In this document: positions 24,438-34,270 of the stretch, piece by piece | How the letters are laid out: the number at the start of each line of letters is the position of its first letter | How positions within the stretch are numbered: the stretch's first letter is position 1 | Source of the DNA: Neoscytalidium dimidiatum | Lineage: Eukaryota; Ascomycota; Dothideomycetes; Botryosphaeriales; Botryosphaeriaceae | Reading direction: 5' to 3' | Length of the DNA: 64,000 nucleotides | Assembly: GCA_037367355.1 (NCBI GenBank) | Contig: CM074695.1 | Coordinates: 4,216,001 to 4,280,000, forward strand | Position numbers and translations under genes: made by a program | Notes under the pieces: model-generated | Database searches by the model: none | What the model was told of the DNA's origin: nothing | What the model saw: only the letters and a program-made list of their open reading frames with translations

Positions 24438-24490
<53 letters not shown>

Positions 24491-24607
24491 GCGGTCAAGA
24501 AGCAGTTTACTTACCAGGGTTTTGAATACTGCACGCTTTCGGCGCAAAAGAGCTACAGCATACAGCGCAGCTGCAGCGAACAAGGCAACGAGGATGATGG
24601 CTGCCAT
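22849..24607 (-). CDS. Cytochrome P450 monooxygenase (CYP59-like)
   Basis: A membrane-anchored heme-thiolate monooxygenase. Three minus-strand exons, 24607-24515, 24416-23923 and 23872-22849, total 1611 nt (536 aa). Exon 1 encodes the hydrophobic anchor AAIILVALFAAAALYAVALL and basic RRKR; exon 2 opens with the proline hinge PSPPGHDF. The I-helix is FAGHDTSSGTICY, the K-helix ExxR is KETLR, and the heme loop is FEVGPRNCIGQELA with axial Cys471. The acceptor of intron 2 is GTGCCAG; the nearer CAG breaks the frame. From general resemblance (I-helix followed by LHKHP, and a DPDTGASFETEG segment) it may fall near the CYP59 group that includes sterigmatocystin and aflatoxin pathway P450s, an inference needing a family search. 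Intron 1 holds a long dinucleotide repeat. Confidence 0.92.
24440..24488. repeat. (CT)24 microsatellite in intron 1 of the P450 gene
   Basis: About 49 nt of uninterrupted CT on the plus strand, (GA)n on the coding strand, lying in the 98-nt intron 1 between donor (24514) and acceptor (24417). It makes up half of the intron and is likely length-polymorphic. Confidence 0.97.
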
Positions 24608-25471
24608 AATGGAGCAGTTTGAAGGGGTCGGTCAGCCTGGATGACAATGTCAAAAGGCGACAGACTTGTTCCGTAAAGAAGTAAGGCAAGATGAAGCATA
24701 AATAAATGGTAATGTAAGGTAACGACCGCACGGTGTCGCTCGGTTTCGCATTATCCAGGAGTCGATTCCAGGCGGCTGATTGGCTGGTTGCAGCGGCGGA
24801 GACTTTACGCGGCAATTAGGCGATGGTACTTGCCGCGAACTAAGGGGGGGGAGGTTTCTGGATGGATCAATTCGCGTCCCTCGCATCGGGGCGGGCATTG
24901 GGCGTAGCACGGACGGGTCATGATGATGGGCTTGCTGCAGAAGGGCAAAAGTGTCAGTGGATGGCACAGCAGCAGAACACAGATTCGTGGGTGGTTTCAA
25001 CGGTGACACAGACTGGACTTGGACAGGAGCTTAATCGGCGGAGGGACTTGCCTGTCCCAACCGGCGCCATCCCAAAAAGGTGGCATTGGGGCGAACGATA
25101 TTCACGCTAAATCTTCCCCTACGTCTTCGTCCTTATGCTCCGACTCCCATCAACTCCCATCCGGCACCCGCAAAAATCTTGAGCAAGCTTCCTGGCGATG
25201 TTGTTCATGCCTCAGGCGGCCGATTCCGGAGCCTTGATTTGCACATGTCGAGCTGTGAGATGCAGTCGCTGGGTCGGTAACGAGGAGAAATCTTTCATTT
25301 CGCGATGGGGGCTGAAAGGCGCCTCTCGCGGCTGTGCCGTTGCTGCCTGCTGCTACATGAATATTCTCAAGTAGAAGGCTGTCAGGCCGCTGACATCCTG
25401 CATCTCCCCCGCTCAGTCTGCACTTCATCCGCACCGAAATTTTCTACATTCCTATCGACATCCTTACTGCC
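24608..25471. other. Divergent promoter region P450/sirtuin
   Basis: About 860 nt between two divergent genes, containing both promoters. A G8 run lies near 24844. No coding sequence seen. Confidence 0.5.
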
Positions 25472-26537
25472 ATGACGAGTCCAGAGTCCGCGCCGCATTC
25501 CTCCACCCCGCCCCGGCCCAAGCTCCCCTCCAAGTTCGCCAACGAGCTCCGGAAAGCTTACGCCAAGCAACAGAAGCGCAAGATCCGCACTGGGTCCCTG
25601 CCGTCTGCATCAGTCGACATCCCTCTCGACGAGTATGTTTCTTTTTCCGAATACCTGAAGTCGTCCAATCGGATCATGGCCCTGTTTGGCGCAGGATTGT
25701 CAGCTGCCTCTGGTGTACCCACTTTTCGCGGCCCCGGTGGTTTTTGGAGAGAGTACGATTGCATGATGCTTGCGACTCCTGGCGCTTTCGTCAACGATCC
25801 CGCTCTTGTGTGGCAGTTTTACAATTACAGGCGCCACGGAGCGTTGAAAGCGAACCCCAACCGAGCACATGTGGCCCTGGCAGAGCTGGCAAAAAAGAAA
25901 CCAAACTATCTCGCTATTAGCCAGAATATCGATGGTACTCACACCTTTCATCAATTTGCTCTCGTGCTATTGGCTTATCACTTGTGCAGGCCTATCCCAA
26001 CGTGCACATCATCCGACAGAAAACATCCAGCCTATCCACGGCTCACTCTTCGATGTCAAATGCACCAACAACGAGTGCTCTTACGTCGAGAGGGACAACT
26101 TCAAAGACCCCGTTGCCCCCGCTTTCCAACTTCCAGAAGACGTCGACATCTCGGACGCAAAAATTCCGCTAAAGGAGATCTCCAGAGAGGATCTCCCGCA
26201 CTGCCCATTGTGCTCCTCGCTTCTCCGTCCGGACATTGTTTGGTTTGGTGAATCGTTGAGTCTGTCCTCTGTTGACCGGATTCACGGTTGGATGGATGAG
26301 GGAAAGATCGACCTGATGCTTGTGGTTGGAACTTCTGCCGTGGTCTATCCAGCTGCCGGTTACATTCATGCGGCAAGAGTGCAGGGAGCCAGAGTAGCCG
26401 TCTTTAATATGGAAGGATTGGAGGAAGAAAGTGCGACGTCCAATCTCAGGGAATGCGATTGGTTCTTTAAGGGCGATGCAAGCACAGTTATCCCCGAAGT
26501 GTTGAAGGAGGTAATTGGTGTTGTGCCAGGTGCATAA
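25472..26537 (+). CDS. Sirtuin, class III (SIRT5-type) NAD-dependent protein deacylase
   Basis: Removes acyl groups from lysines using NAD. Two exons, 25472-25934 and 25990-26537 (55-nt intron), give 1011 nt (336 aa). The NAD-binding motif is FGAGLSAASGVPTFRG (residues 72-87), the catalytic region QNIDGL and the catalytic His171 in PIHGS. Zinc ligands are Cys179/Cys184 and Cys226/Cys229 (the first pair spaced by four residues). LRPDIVWFGE follows, then VVGTSAVVYPAAG. The motif FYNYRR places Tyr117 and Arg120 where SIRT5 has its acyl-recognising Tyr and Arg (FYHYRR), so desuccinylase/demalonylase activity is predicted. No clear mitochondrial presequence is seen, though the N-terminus is basic (AKQQKRKIR). 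Confidence 0.93.
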
Positions 26538-29500
26538 GGCGAGTTTCCTTTCTCTTTTCTCCTATTCCCATGAGAATGATGAGGAGATTGAAAAAAAAAA
26601 AACGGTGGAAAATCGAGTATGAGTGGGCCTCTAGACCTCCTTACTACACCATCTTTGGCAATGCTCAGAGTGGATGATAATTTATGAATCCATCGAGTCA
26701 TTCCGAGATATCGACCTCACAGCATCACCATCAAGCTCAGGGGACCTCGTCGGCCTATTGAGATGCGAGTACTTCAAGAATATTGTAACAAACAGACTCT
26801 AGTGGGCGATTGAAGCAGTGGGTCCAAACGTAAAAGTCACCGATAAGGTCGATCTTTCACATCCTGACGAGTAACGACTACTTCAAGTGCCCATGAGTAG
26901 GTTCATTTGCTATTGCACCATTTTCTAAACTAAGATTGCACTTCACATCTATCACAGCGCGCATCGTTCTTCTAATTGTAAACCATACTCTGCGTTGGTC
27001 GCTGTGTATGCTAAAATCTACGCAGATCACCAACTACAACATCGTCCTGGAGATCCGTGCCTCCACGAATGGAGCAATTCCGAAAAAAAAAACCCCCCCT
27101 TCGTTTTGCGTATGAGTTTCGCTACCAAAAATAAAAAAAAACATACGAAACTTGCTAAAGGTTGTTGCCAGCAAGGAGGATGCAGATAGCAAAAGCTATG
27201 CTCCCACGACTACACGAATAGAACTGTTACTCCGTCGATAGCCGCCACGAGCTAGACTTATCCAAATTTTTCCCCTAGTGTTTAGGAGGGTACGAAGATT
27301 CATCGAAACGACGTTACGGTGTCTTGAACTGGTAGCGATGTTTGTTCGTGACTGTGCTGTAGAGTTACTGGTTTGGGCGTGGAGGTGTATGCAGCACTGT
27401 CACATCTAATGTGGCATGCCTTCCGTTGGGAATGTCGAGTCACTGAAAAATTCACCCGGTCGGCCAATGTCCCCCTGACTTTGCAGTACAGCTTTCCTCT
27501 TTTCTTCTCCAAACAAACCATCCCATTTGCCAACACTCTTGGGTCTGCCGTGAAACCTCCGCCAATTCATCTTCTTGACAGCCGTACAGGATGAAGAACT
27601 CTACATCGAAGAATAGCCGCAGATAGCTAAGGCGCTATTGAGCATCTGCAAAGCCTTCCAGTGAGATATGGCATGAGTGCTCAACTCCTGGTCTCCGGTC
27701 CTCTCGCTGTATAGGCCTCGAAAGCGGAGATTTCCGGCAGCATCTTAGGTCATCGATGGCATCCCGAAGCTGCATACTCTTTGCATCGACCTTTTCCACA
27801 GCGCGGAGCTGGACAGCCTCCTGGAGGCTGAATCATATTTCGATGTGGAGCCCCCGGCCGTGGACAGCTTGTACGACGTCCCTCCTAGAGTTCCCTAAAG
27901 CATCTCAACATTTTTGCTCGATATCGCGCCTGCGCCCGTTTGTATGGGACTAAGGACAGAACTCCTGAACTACTCCCCCTAAGATAAATGAACAACGGTT
28001 CCCTTCATGGAATGGCACGTTAACGGTATCGTCGAATTAATCAAAGGTATACATGTTAACCGCAGGTATCTTGCAGAAAGTAATAGCCATGCTCACGGGT
28101 GCTATAAGCTCCAAGAGCCGCAATTACGCGACACGAATCGCAGGGGAGTTGCTCAACCGCGGCTACCGCGTTGACTATACAGGCAAATACATTTCATCGC
28201 CGGAAGACTTGCCGACCATTGAGCATGTTGTTCAAGGGATTGCGTCCAAGACACATTCGCCCGCAGTGCGAGATTGGCCGTAGGTAGTGGAATTGGCAAA
28301 GCTGAGAGAAATTCGCTGGAATAAAGGAATAGAGGATCTTTTAGGTTGGTTCGGGCCAACATCAGCATGGATGTGGTGCTGGCGGACTTGCTGTTACTAG
28401 CACAGCTATTAATCGATGATCAAGAGTATAATTTTTGCCCTGCTCCGGAATGGAAACTCCGTTGGGATTGGATACATAATTTGGTAAACGATATGGGCTT
28501 ATAGGCGTTGCCGGAGCAAGCCAACGAGGGCCTAAAGTAGATAACTAAGCGTCATACAGACTATTGAAAAGGAATATGGAGCCTGGGCATAGAGTTAGAC
28601 TCCCGAAACTATTTGCATTTAAAACACTGTCGACCTCGGGACTTACGGAAGTAATCCCACATCTGATTCATACCAAGTCTTGTCCTCTCTCAAGTCGTTA
28701 AACATAGATAGCACAACACTGACAGTAAACAACACCATCTGTAGTACCGCACGGTCTCTTTCCCATCAGTTCAAAACTGGCCGTCCGTGTGATATGTTTT
28801 GCAAATCTCACCCTGACCGCTACATCATACAAGAAAACAAACATCAGGGAGCCCCTACCTCTGACACCAATTTCAAAACCCCATCGTGCTTCCTCACTTC
28901 CAAACAAACAAGCGGCCTCAATCTAATTGCAAATACTGCGATTGCTTTTTTATTTCTCACCTCGACATCGGGAGGGTAGCGGGGCTTTATATGAATCCCG
29001 ACAGAAGAGCCGAGAAAGTAGTGACTGAACGTAGTCAATTCATCGACTAACAAAGCAAAGTCATACCTGACTACTACGGACAAATTATGCAACGGCCCTA
29101 TTTCCGTGTGCTCGTCGAGGTGGTTAGATATCGTACCTCGCACTGAGACTCCGAGTGAAGGTCGCGCCTTCTCTGTATTAATCATGGACGATCTAGGCGG
29201 TGCCGCAGAGGCCGGTGATTGTGGCCAATAAGAACCAAGCCGCAGTCCAGCCGAGACGACTTGTAGGCCTGAAACCATGCCGCGCACTGCATCCACGCTT
29301 TCTCCGCACTGCTGATAGCGGGGGTCGTAATCATGAGGCTGTGCGTCTAGGCGTTGGTGTCTCAGACTCGGTTTCCAAGGCGCTTGGAGAATAAGGCTGG
29401 CAGGATCGACGAACAGCGCTTCCTGATTGCGACCCCACAATATTAGCTACACGAGGATCGCCCAACGGTCTCTCTCACCGCCTGCTCCATTCGTACCATG

Positions 29501-30859
29501 AGCCCTGAACTCCGGATGACCGATGGCTTGGTAAGTCAGCGGCGTTTGAACAGCTTCGGTTGCACCCGTGCTTACCCTGGTCCGGGCTGCCGCGGCTGCA
29601 ACTTTGGGGCCCTTATCGGTAGCATCCCGCAAGTGCAAGAAGGCTAGGCAGGTAACATCGGATCAGGGCGCCATCGAGTAGCATGGGATCGGTTTCGCAA
29701 CTGGATGTGTTTTCAACCTCTTGCATTCAGCTTCTACTCTCCTCTCTGTACTATAACTGGATCTTGTTGTGTGAGAGGAGTAAGCTTAATGTGCACAGAT
29801 CCAAGCGGTGCTTTCAGCCTTATGAAAGTAAATCTCAAAGTATATCGCAGGAACATCGGCTCGGGAGTTTAATGGGGCTCATTCGGCGCGAGTGTGGAGA
29901 GATTCGGATTCGTGCAGGGCACAGACCTTATTTCGTCTTAGCCACGCGGAGTACGTAGGAATTCTCCGGCGTCCGCAAGACAATCGTACCATCTCTACCG
30001 GCTATCAGATCCTCTTTAAGCCGCCTAGGATTGACGTGCGTACAGCCTCTCGATGTCTCACTTCACGATTCTCTGGGGAGTAGGCGTGACGGAGGCCGGA
30101 CGTACCGCTTGCGAACATCCTCTCTTGAACAGTTCAAGCAGGTTTCATAGCCTTTCGGTTTCATGCGTCTCTGCAACCAGGTTCGAGCAACTTCGGATCC
30201 TCGGGGATATGAGAAGTTACGGCGGAGGGTTCATCAAGTGTTGACGTGCAACGTCGACCTCGGAAACACCATTTGCTGGCAAAGAAGACCGAGGGCACTT
30301 CGGGTGCTGGCATTCTCAAGAATGGAGAATACACTCTTACGACACAAATCACACATAACGTTCAACCGGAGAGATGAGAATACGTTGGTTTGGCGTCCCT
30401 TCAAAAGAGAGGCTTTACACTGGAAGTGAAGTTGAAGCAAGCAAGTACGCCTCGGGTGTAACTTCGAATCGCGGAACTCAAAGCCGGGCACATCAGGAAA
30501 TGCCTTTGGCTGTAACTGTTACAGGAAACCAACTGAAGTTCATTTCCTAAATTGGTAACAATTCCGAGCAGAACCCTCGGCCACAACGTCTCGTGTGGAT
30601 CACTCAGCCGTAGGACGCCCATAAACACCAGCTTTGAAATCATCATGCGGATGGTTGCACTGGCTTTCTCTGGTAACATCGCGGGTACCTGCATACCAAG
30701 ACATCACACCATGCCGTACCTGAGGAGCATCAGAGATGCCTGCCTTACCCGGTATCCACCAAGAGACCAAGAGCCTTCCCCAGTCAACTCCTCTCGTCTC
30801 TCACCGGACAGCCACGGAAGCAGCAGTGCTTCTGGAGTTGGCAGAGCCATCACGGTGTG
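26538..30859. other. Gene-poor block of about 4.3 kb
   Basis: A long stretch with many short, poorly biased open frames on both strands, in contrast to the dense gene packing elsewhere. Weak coding-like fragments at 27760-28280 are listed separately. A 198-codon frame on the minus strand (29440-28844) has no recognisable motif. I see no transposase or reverse-transcriptase motif and no obvious terminal repeats. It may be a decayed region or long regulatory DNA. Confidence 0.5.
27757..28282 (+). pseudogene. Possible gene remnant, unassigned
   Basis: Three nearby plus-strand fragments look protein-like. Around 27757-27898 one frame reads GIPKLHTLCIDLFHSAELD and then a stretch of acidic residues before a TAA. 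Around 28005-28045 another reads MEWHVNGIVELIK, directly before a GTATAC donor-like site. At 28053-28282 a frame ends with LLNRGYRVDYTGKYISSPED and a TAG. They lie in different frames, and I could not connect them by introns of usual size. They may be a decayed gene or chance. Confidence 0.2.
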
Positions 30860-30866
30860 TATAAAA
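30860..30866 (+). promoter_or_regulatory. TATA box of the repeat secreted protein gene
   Basis: TATAAAA, 109 nt upstream of the ATG at 30975, followed by a C/T-rich and A-rich leader ending in caccATG. A canonical TATA suggests an inducible or strongly expressed gene. Confidence 0.6.
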
Positions 30867-30974
30867 GCCCTCGAAGCATGACCATCAATCACTTCTCCAG
30901 CACAACAGCCAGACTCCTCTTCCCACCTCATCACTTCTGGATATCTTTTCCTCAATAACATAAAAGCCACCACC

Positions 30975-31982
30975 ATGAAGTCCGCCGTCTCCCTCACCGT
31001 CCTCTTTGCGGCCCTCGCAACCGCCGCTCCGCAGGTCGGTGTCCCCGTCCCCCGGGCCTCCGCCCACCCTCCCCTCTTCCCTCTCCTCTCGACCAGCTCG
31101 CTGATCGTGTCCCGCAGTCCGTTTTCATCACCACCGAGGTCGTCATCATTCCCGCGCCCACCGCTGCCCTGGCCGGCCGCGCACCGCAGCAGTCGCAGGG
31201 CGTCGTCGGCGGCGGCAGCAGCGCCGTCGTGGTCGCCCGCGCCCCCCAGTCCGAAGGCGTCATCATCGTCACCAGCGAAGTCAGCGCCCCCGAGCCCAGC
31301 GGCGTCGTGGTCGCCCGCGGCCCCCAATCCGAAAGCGTCATCGTCATCGCCAGCGACGCCGTGGTCGCCCGCGCTCCGCAGCAGTCGCAGGGCGTCGTCG
31401 TCAACCCGCCCGGCGGTAGCGGCGGCGTCGTGGTCGGCCGCGCTCCGCAGACCAACGTTGCAGCTCCCGGCACCACGATCGTCGCCCGCGCTCCGCAGTC
31501 CGTTATCGTCTCCGTCGCTAACCCGCCGGCGGGAAGCAGCGCTGCCGTCGTCGTAGCTCGCGAGCCCCAGACCGTGACCGTGACGCAGGAGCCCGCGGCC
31601 ACCGCGACCGTCACGGGCGGTTCGGGCGGCGGCGGCAACACCGAGGCGGCGACCGTGACCGCTGGCGGTGTCGGGCAGACGACGGTTGGCGCGACGATCA
31701 CGGCGCGCCAGGAGGGCGAGTCGGTCGTGGTGCCGGTTCCGACTACGCTGTTGACCGTGAGTATATCAAGTCTTGGGTTCGGGTGAAATGATGCTTACTT
31801 TCTTTTGCTTTGCACAGCTCAAGCGCCAGTCTCCGGAGGAGTCCAACGCGGCCGGTCTCGCTTCAAGTGTCGCTGGAGTGATCACTGGATTGATCCCTAT
31901 CGCTGAGCGTGCGCCGCAGTTTACGCCTCGTGCGCCCCAAGAGACGCCGGTGAAGCGCCAGAATGGCACTGAAATTGTTTGA
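30975..31982 (+). CDS. Secreted protein with repeated R-x-P-Q units
   Basis: Unrecognised secreted protein. Three exons, 30975-31034, 31118-31756 and 31818-31982, total 864 nt (287 aa). Exon 1 is almost exactly the signal peptide, MKSAVSLTVLFAALATA, followed by APQ. The body is an imperfect repeat of valine-rich strands ending in ARAPQ-like units: R at residues 41, 61, 87, 105, 128, 144, 168, 264 and 271, each followed by APQ, GPQ or EPQ. Gly/Pro/Ser linkers separate them; a Thr/Val-rich segment occupies about 170-230. Two dibasic KR-Q sites (235-237 and 279-281) suit Kex2 cleavage. No Cys is present and no GPI signal is evident at the C-terminus (NGTEIV). It could be a precursor of several peptides or a cell-surface repeat protein; see findings. 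Confidence 0.85.
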
Positions 31983-32264
31983 GGACTTGAGGTCAGAAAT
32001 GACAGTGAAGTTGCTTTCAGGAATGGCTTGGGAAATTGTCTGTTTTGGGTTTTGTCTTGATTCTGAGATGTAGGATGTATGTACTCTTGAATGCACAATG
32101 TACTTTTCTCGAAGCCACGCTCTCTCATGTATCTTCTCCCACTTCACAATACGCCCAGGAGTACTATTACCCTGGCTGGAAATAAACCTTTCATCTGAAA
32201 CAGAGGTCAGCCATGCTTCTCAGCGGATCATAGGTAGCACTCACCTGACACCAGTACACTTTTC

Positions 32265-33805
32265 TCAAGCCTTCCCCTTCACATCCCTCTCAAACTCCCT
32301 CTGCACTTCCTCCACCAGTCCCTCCGTAACCAGCAAATCCACCGCCGTCCCGGCCAACCCTTTCCCGCACCTCAATCCCAACCCAAACGCCTCCCTCGTC
32401 CCCGCCGCGTCCGTAAAATCCGGGCTATGCGGCCCGTTCCCCTGCTCGCCGGGCCGGATCCAAAACCCGGCGCTCAAACTCGGCAGCGCGTAACTCACAT
32501 CCCCCTGATCCGTGCTCGCCATGGTCCGGCCCCTCACCTCATCGACCTCCGGCACCGGGATCTCGCCGCCCAGGGCATTGAAGTGCGCCCGATACCTGGC
32601 GGCCAGCGCGCGGTTGGGGACGTGGTCGGCGTAGGCGCCGGTGTCGATGATCAGCAGCTTCGCGCCGCTGCTCAGCGCGCCGGCCTCGAAGCAGCGCCGG
32701 GCCCTCTCGAACAGCGCGTCGCACCGGGCCCGGGTGTCGGAGCGGACGACGAAGTCGCCGGCGGCGTGGGCGTGGATGACGTTCGGGCGCAGGCCGCCGT
32801 GCGTGATGGCGCCCTGCAGCACGTCGCCCGGCTGCGTCTGCTGGCGCAGCACGGACAGCGCGTTGTAGGCGGTGATCAGGCCGTCCAGCGCGTTGATGCC
32901 CAGCCAGGGCGAGGCGGCCGCGTGCGCCTCGCGGCCGAAGTACTCGACCTTGAAGCTGCGGTACGCGGACGTGCGCATCAGTGCGCAGTCGGGCGCGGTG
33001 CCCGGGTGCGAGATCAGGTTGACGGAGCAGCCGTGGTCGCGGTAGGCGCCGCGTTGGATGAGCTTGATTTTGCCGCCGCCGCCTGGGGAGGGTTAGGCGT
33101 GAGCGGTTACATTCAAAGAGAGGCGGAGGAGATATTGGTGTTGTGAAGTTGAGAGACAGCAAAACCAGGAGGATGTGAGAAAGGTTGATATTGGATATTT
33201 TGCTGGCTTTCGACAGGAGCGGTCATAATGTGCGAAAAGAGTTCTGACTTCAACTGATTTGGATAATGGAGAACTACAGAATCTTACCTTCCTCAGCTGG
33301 GGTGCCGAACAGCACGATTTTCCCTGGCAGGTCGTGCTTTCTCAAGATCTCGGCGGCTGCCAGAGCGCCTGACAGGGAAGCCATGGCAATCAAGTTGTGG
33401 CCGCAGGCATGTCCGATCTCCTGCAATGCATCTGCCCGTGTCTTGTCAGCACTTGAGACTAAAATACCCAGAGTGGAGGAGCAACGAACCCATCTCGGCG
33501 TTGAAGGACACGACGGGACCTTTCTTGCCACTGTCGAAAACGGCAACAAACGCGGTGTCCATACCGTAGGCCGATGGCGTGACTTTCCATCCTTCTTGCT
33601 TTTTCAAGAACGACGTCAAAGCCGCGTGGGCAATGTGCTCCTCGTAGCCGAACTCCGGATTATCATGGATTTTCTTGTTGATGGGCCACAGCGTGTCCGC
33701 AATGCTGTCGATGTAGTCGCTGACCTCGGCGAGATAGTCAGGTCCAGACGGCTCAGCCTTGACGCCGTCCGACCGTAAAACGAGAACCCAGTCCTCATCC
33801 GCCAT
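32265..33805 (-). CDS. M20-family amidohydrolase/peptidase (PM20D2-like)
   Basis: A zinc-type metallo-amidohydrolase of the M20 (M20D) family, which cleaves N-acyl amino acids or dipeptides; substrate not defined. Three minus-strand exons, 33805-33490, 33431-33288 and 33082-32265, give 1278 nt (425 aa). The N-terminus has INKKIHDNPEFGYEEHIA, typical of the family. The metal-site motif spans an intron: FNAEMDALQEIGHACGHN. Then VLFGTPAEEGGGGK, a dimerisation-domain segment VEYFGREAHAAASPW, and near the end STDQGDVSYALPSLSAGFWI and GPHSPDFTDAAGT. Overall it resembles animal PM20D2, a beta-alanyl-lysine dipeptidase, more than carboxypeptidase S. It is divergent from the MFS transporter with 465 nt between the starts, which suggests joint regulation. 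Confidence 0.9.
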
Positions 33806-34270
33806 TTCGGTCGACACCTAAGAATATGGTTTATTGATAGTCTGACAAAGGCGATTGCTGAGGCGTGACGTGGAGTTTCAAGGTTACGCAGCTGCAGAAC
33901 GGAAGATGTCCGCTAGTTGCGAAGTGGCGCGGCTCGCCTGAGGCACAACGCCGGGTTCATCTCTCACTTCCCTCACCTCTCCCCCACTTTCGATCACAAA
34001 CCGCACCACACGGTTGCATCCGCACACCGGCCCGCCTTTCAAAATGCCGGATAGGCGCTCGGCGATGCGCACCCGTCGTGGAACCCGATCCCGTGTCAAT
34101 GTCGGCCGAAGAGGAAGCGGGCGTGCTGATAGCTTCCACCTTATCAACTGATCGGCTATTCGCTGCTGTTTTGGCCAAACTACATATAAGCACACTACTG
34201 CCATGAATTGCGGAATCCCCCAGCTGGCCGACTGCCTCTCGACTCCTCTCGACTGACAAGTGGGAAAGAA
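33806..34270. promoter_or_regulatory. Shared divergent promoter region, M20 hydrolase/MFS transporter
   Basis: A 465-nt interval between the two start codons. CGATAA/GATAGG-type GATA cores occur (CGGATAGG near 34042, ATAGCT near 34129), and nitrogen regulation by GATA factors would fit the gene functions, but GATA cores are common and this is only suggestive. Confidence 0.4.

Noticed and set aside
28844..29440. A 198-codon minus-strand frame in the gene-poor block
   Set aside because: No motif, no clear start context, and no splice partner; length is within what chance allows in 4 kb.
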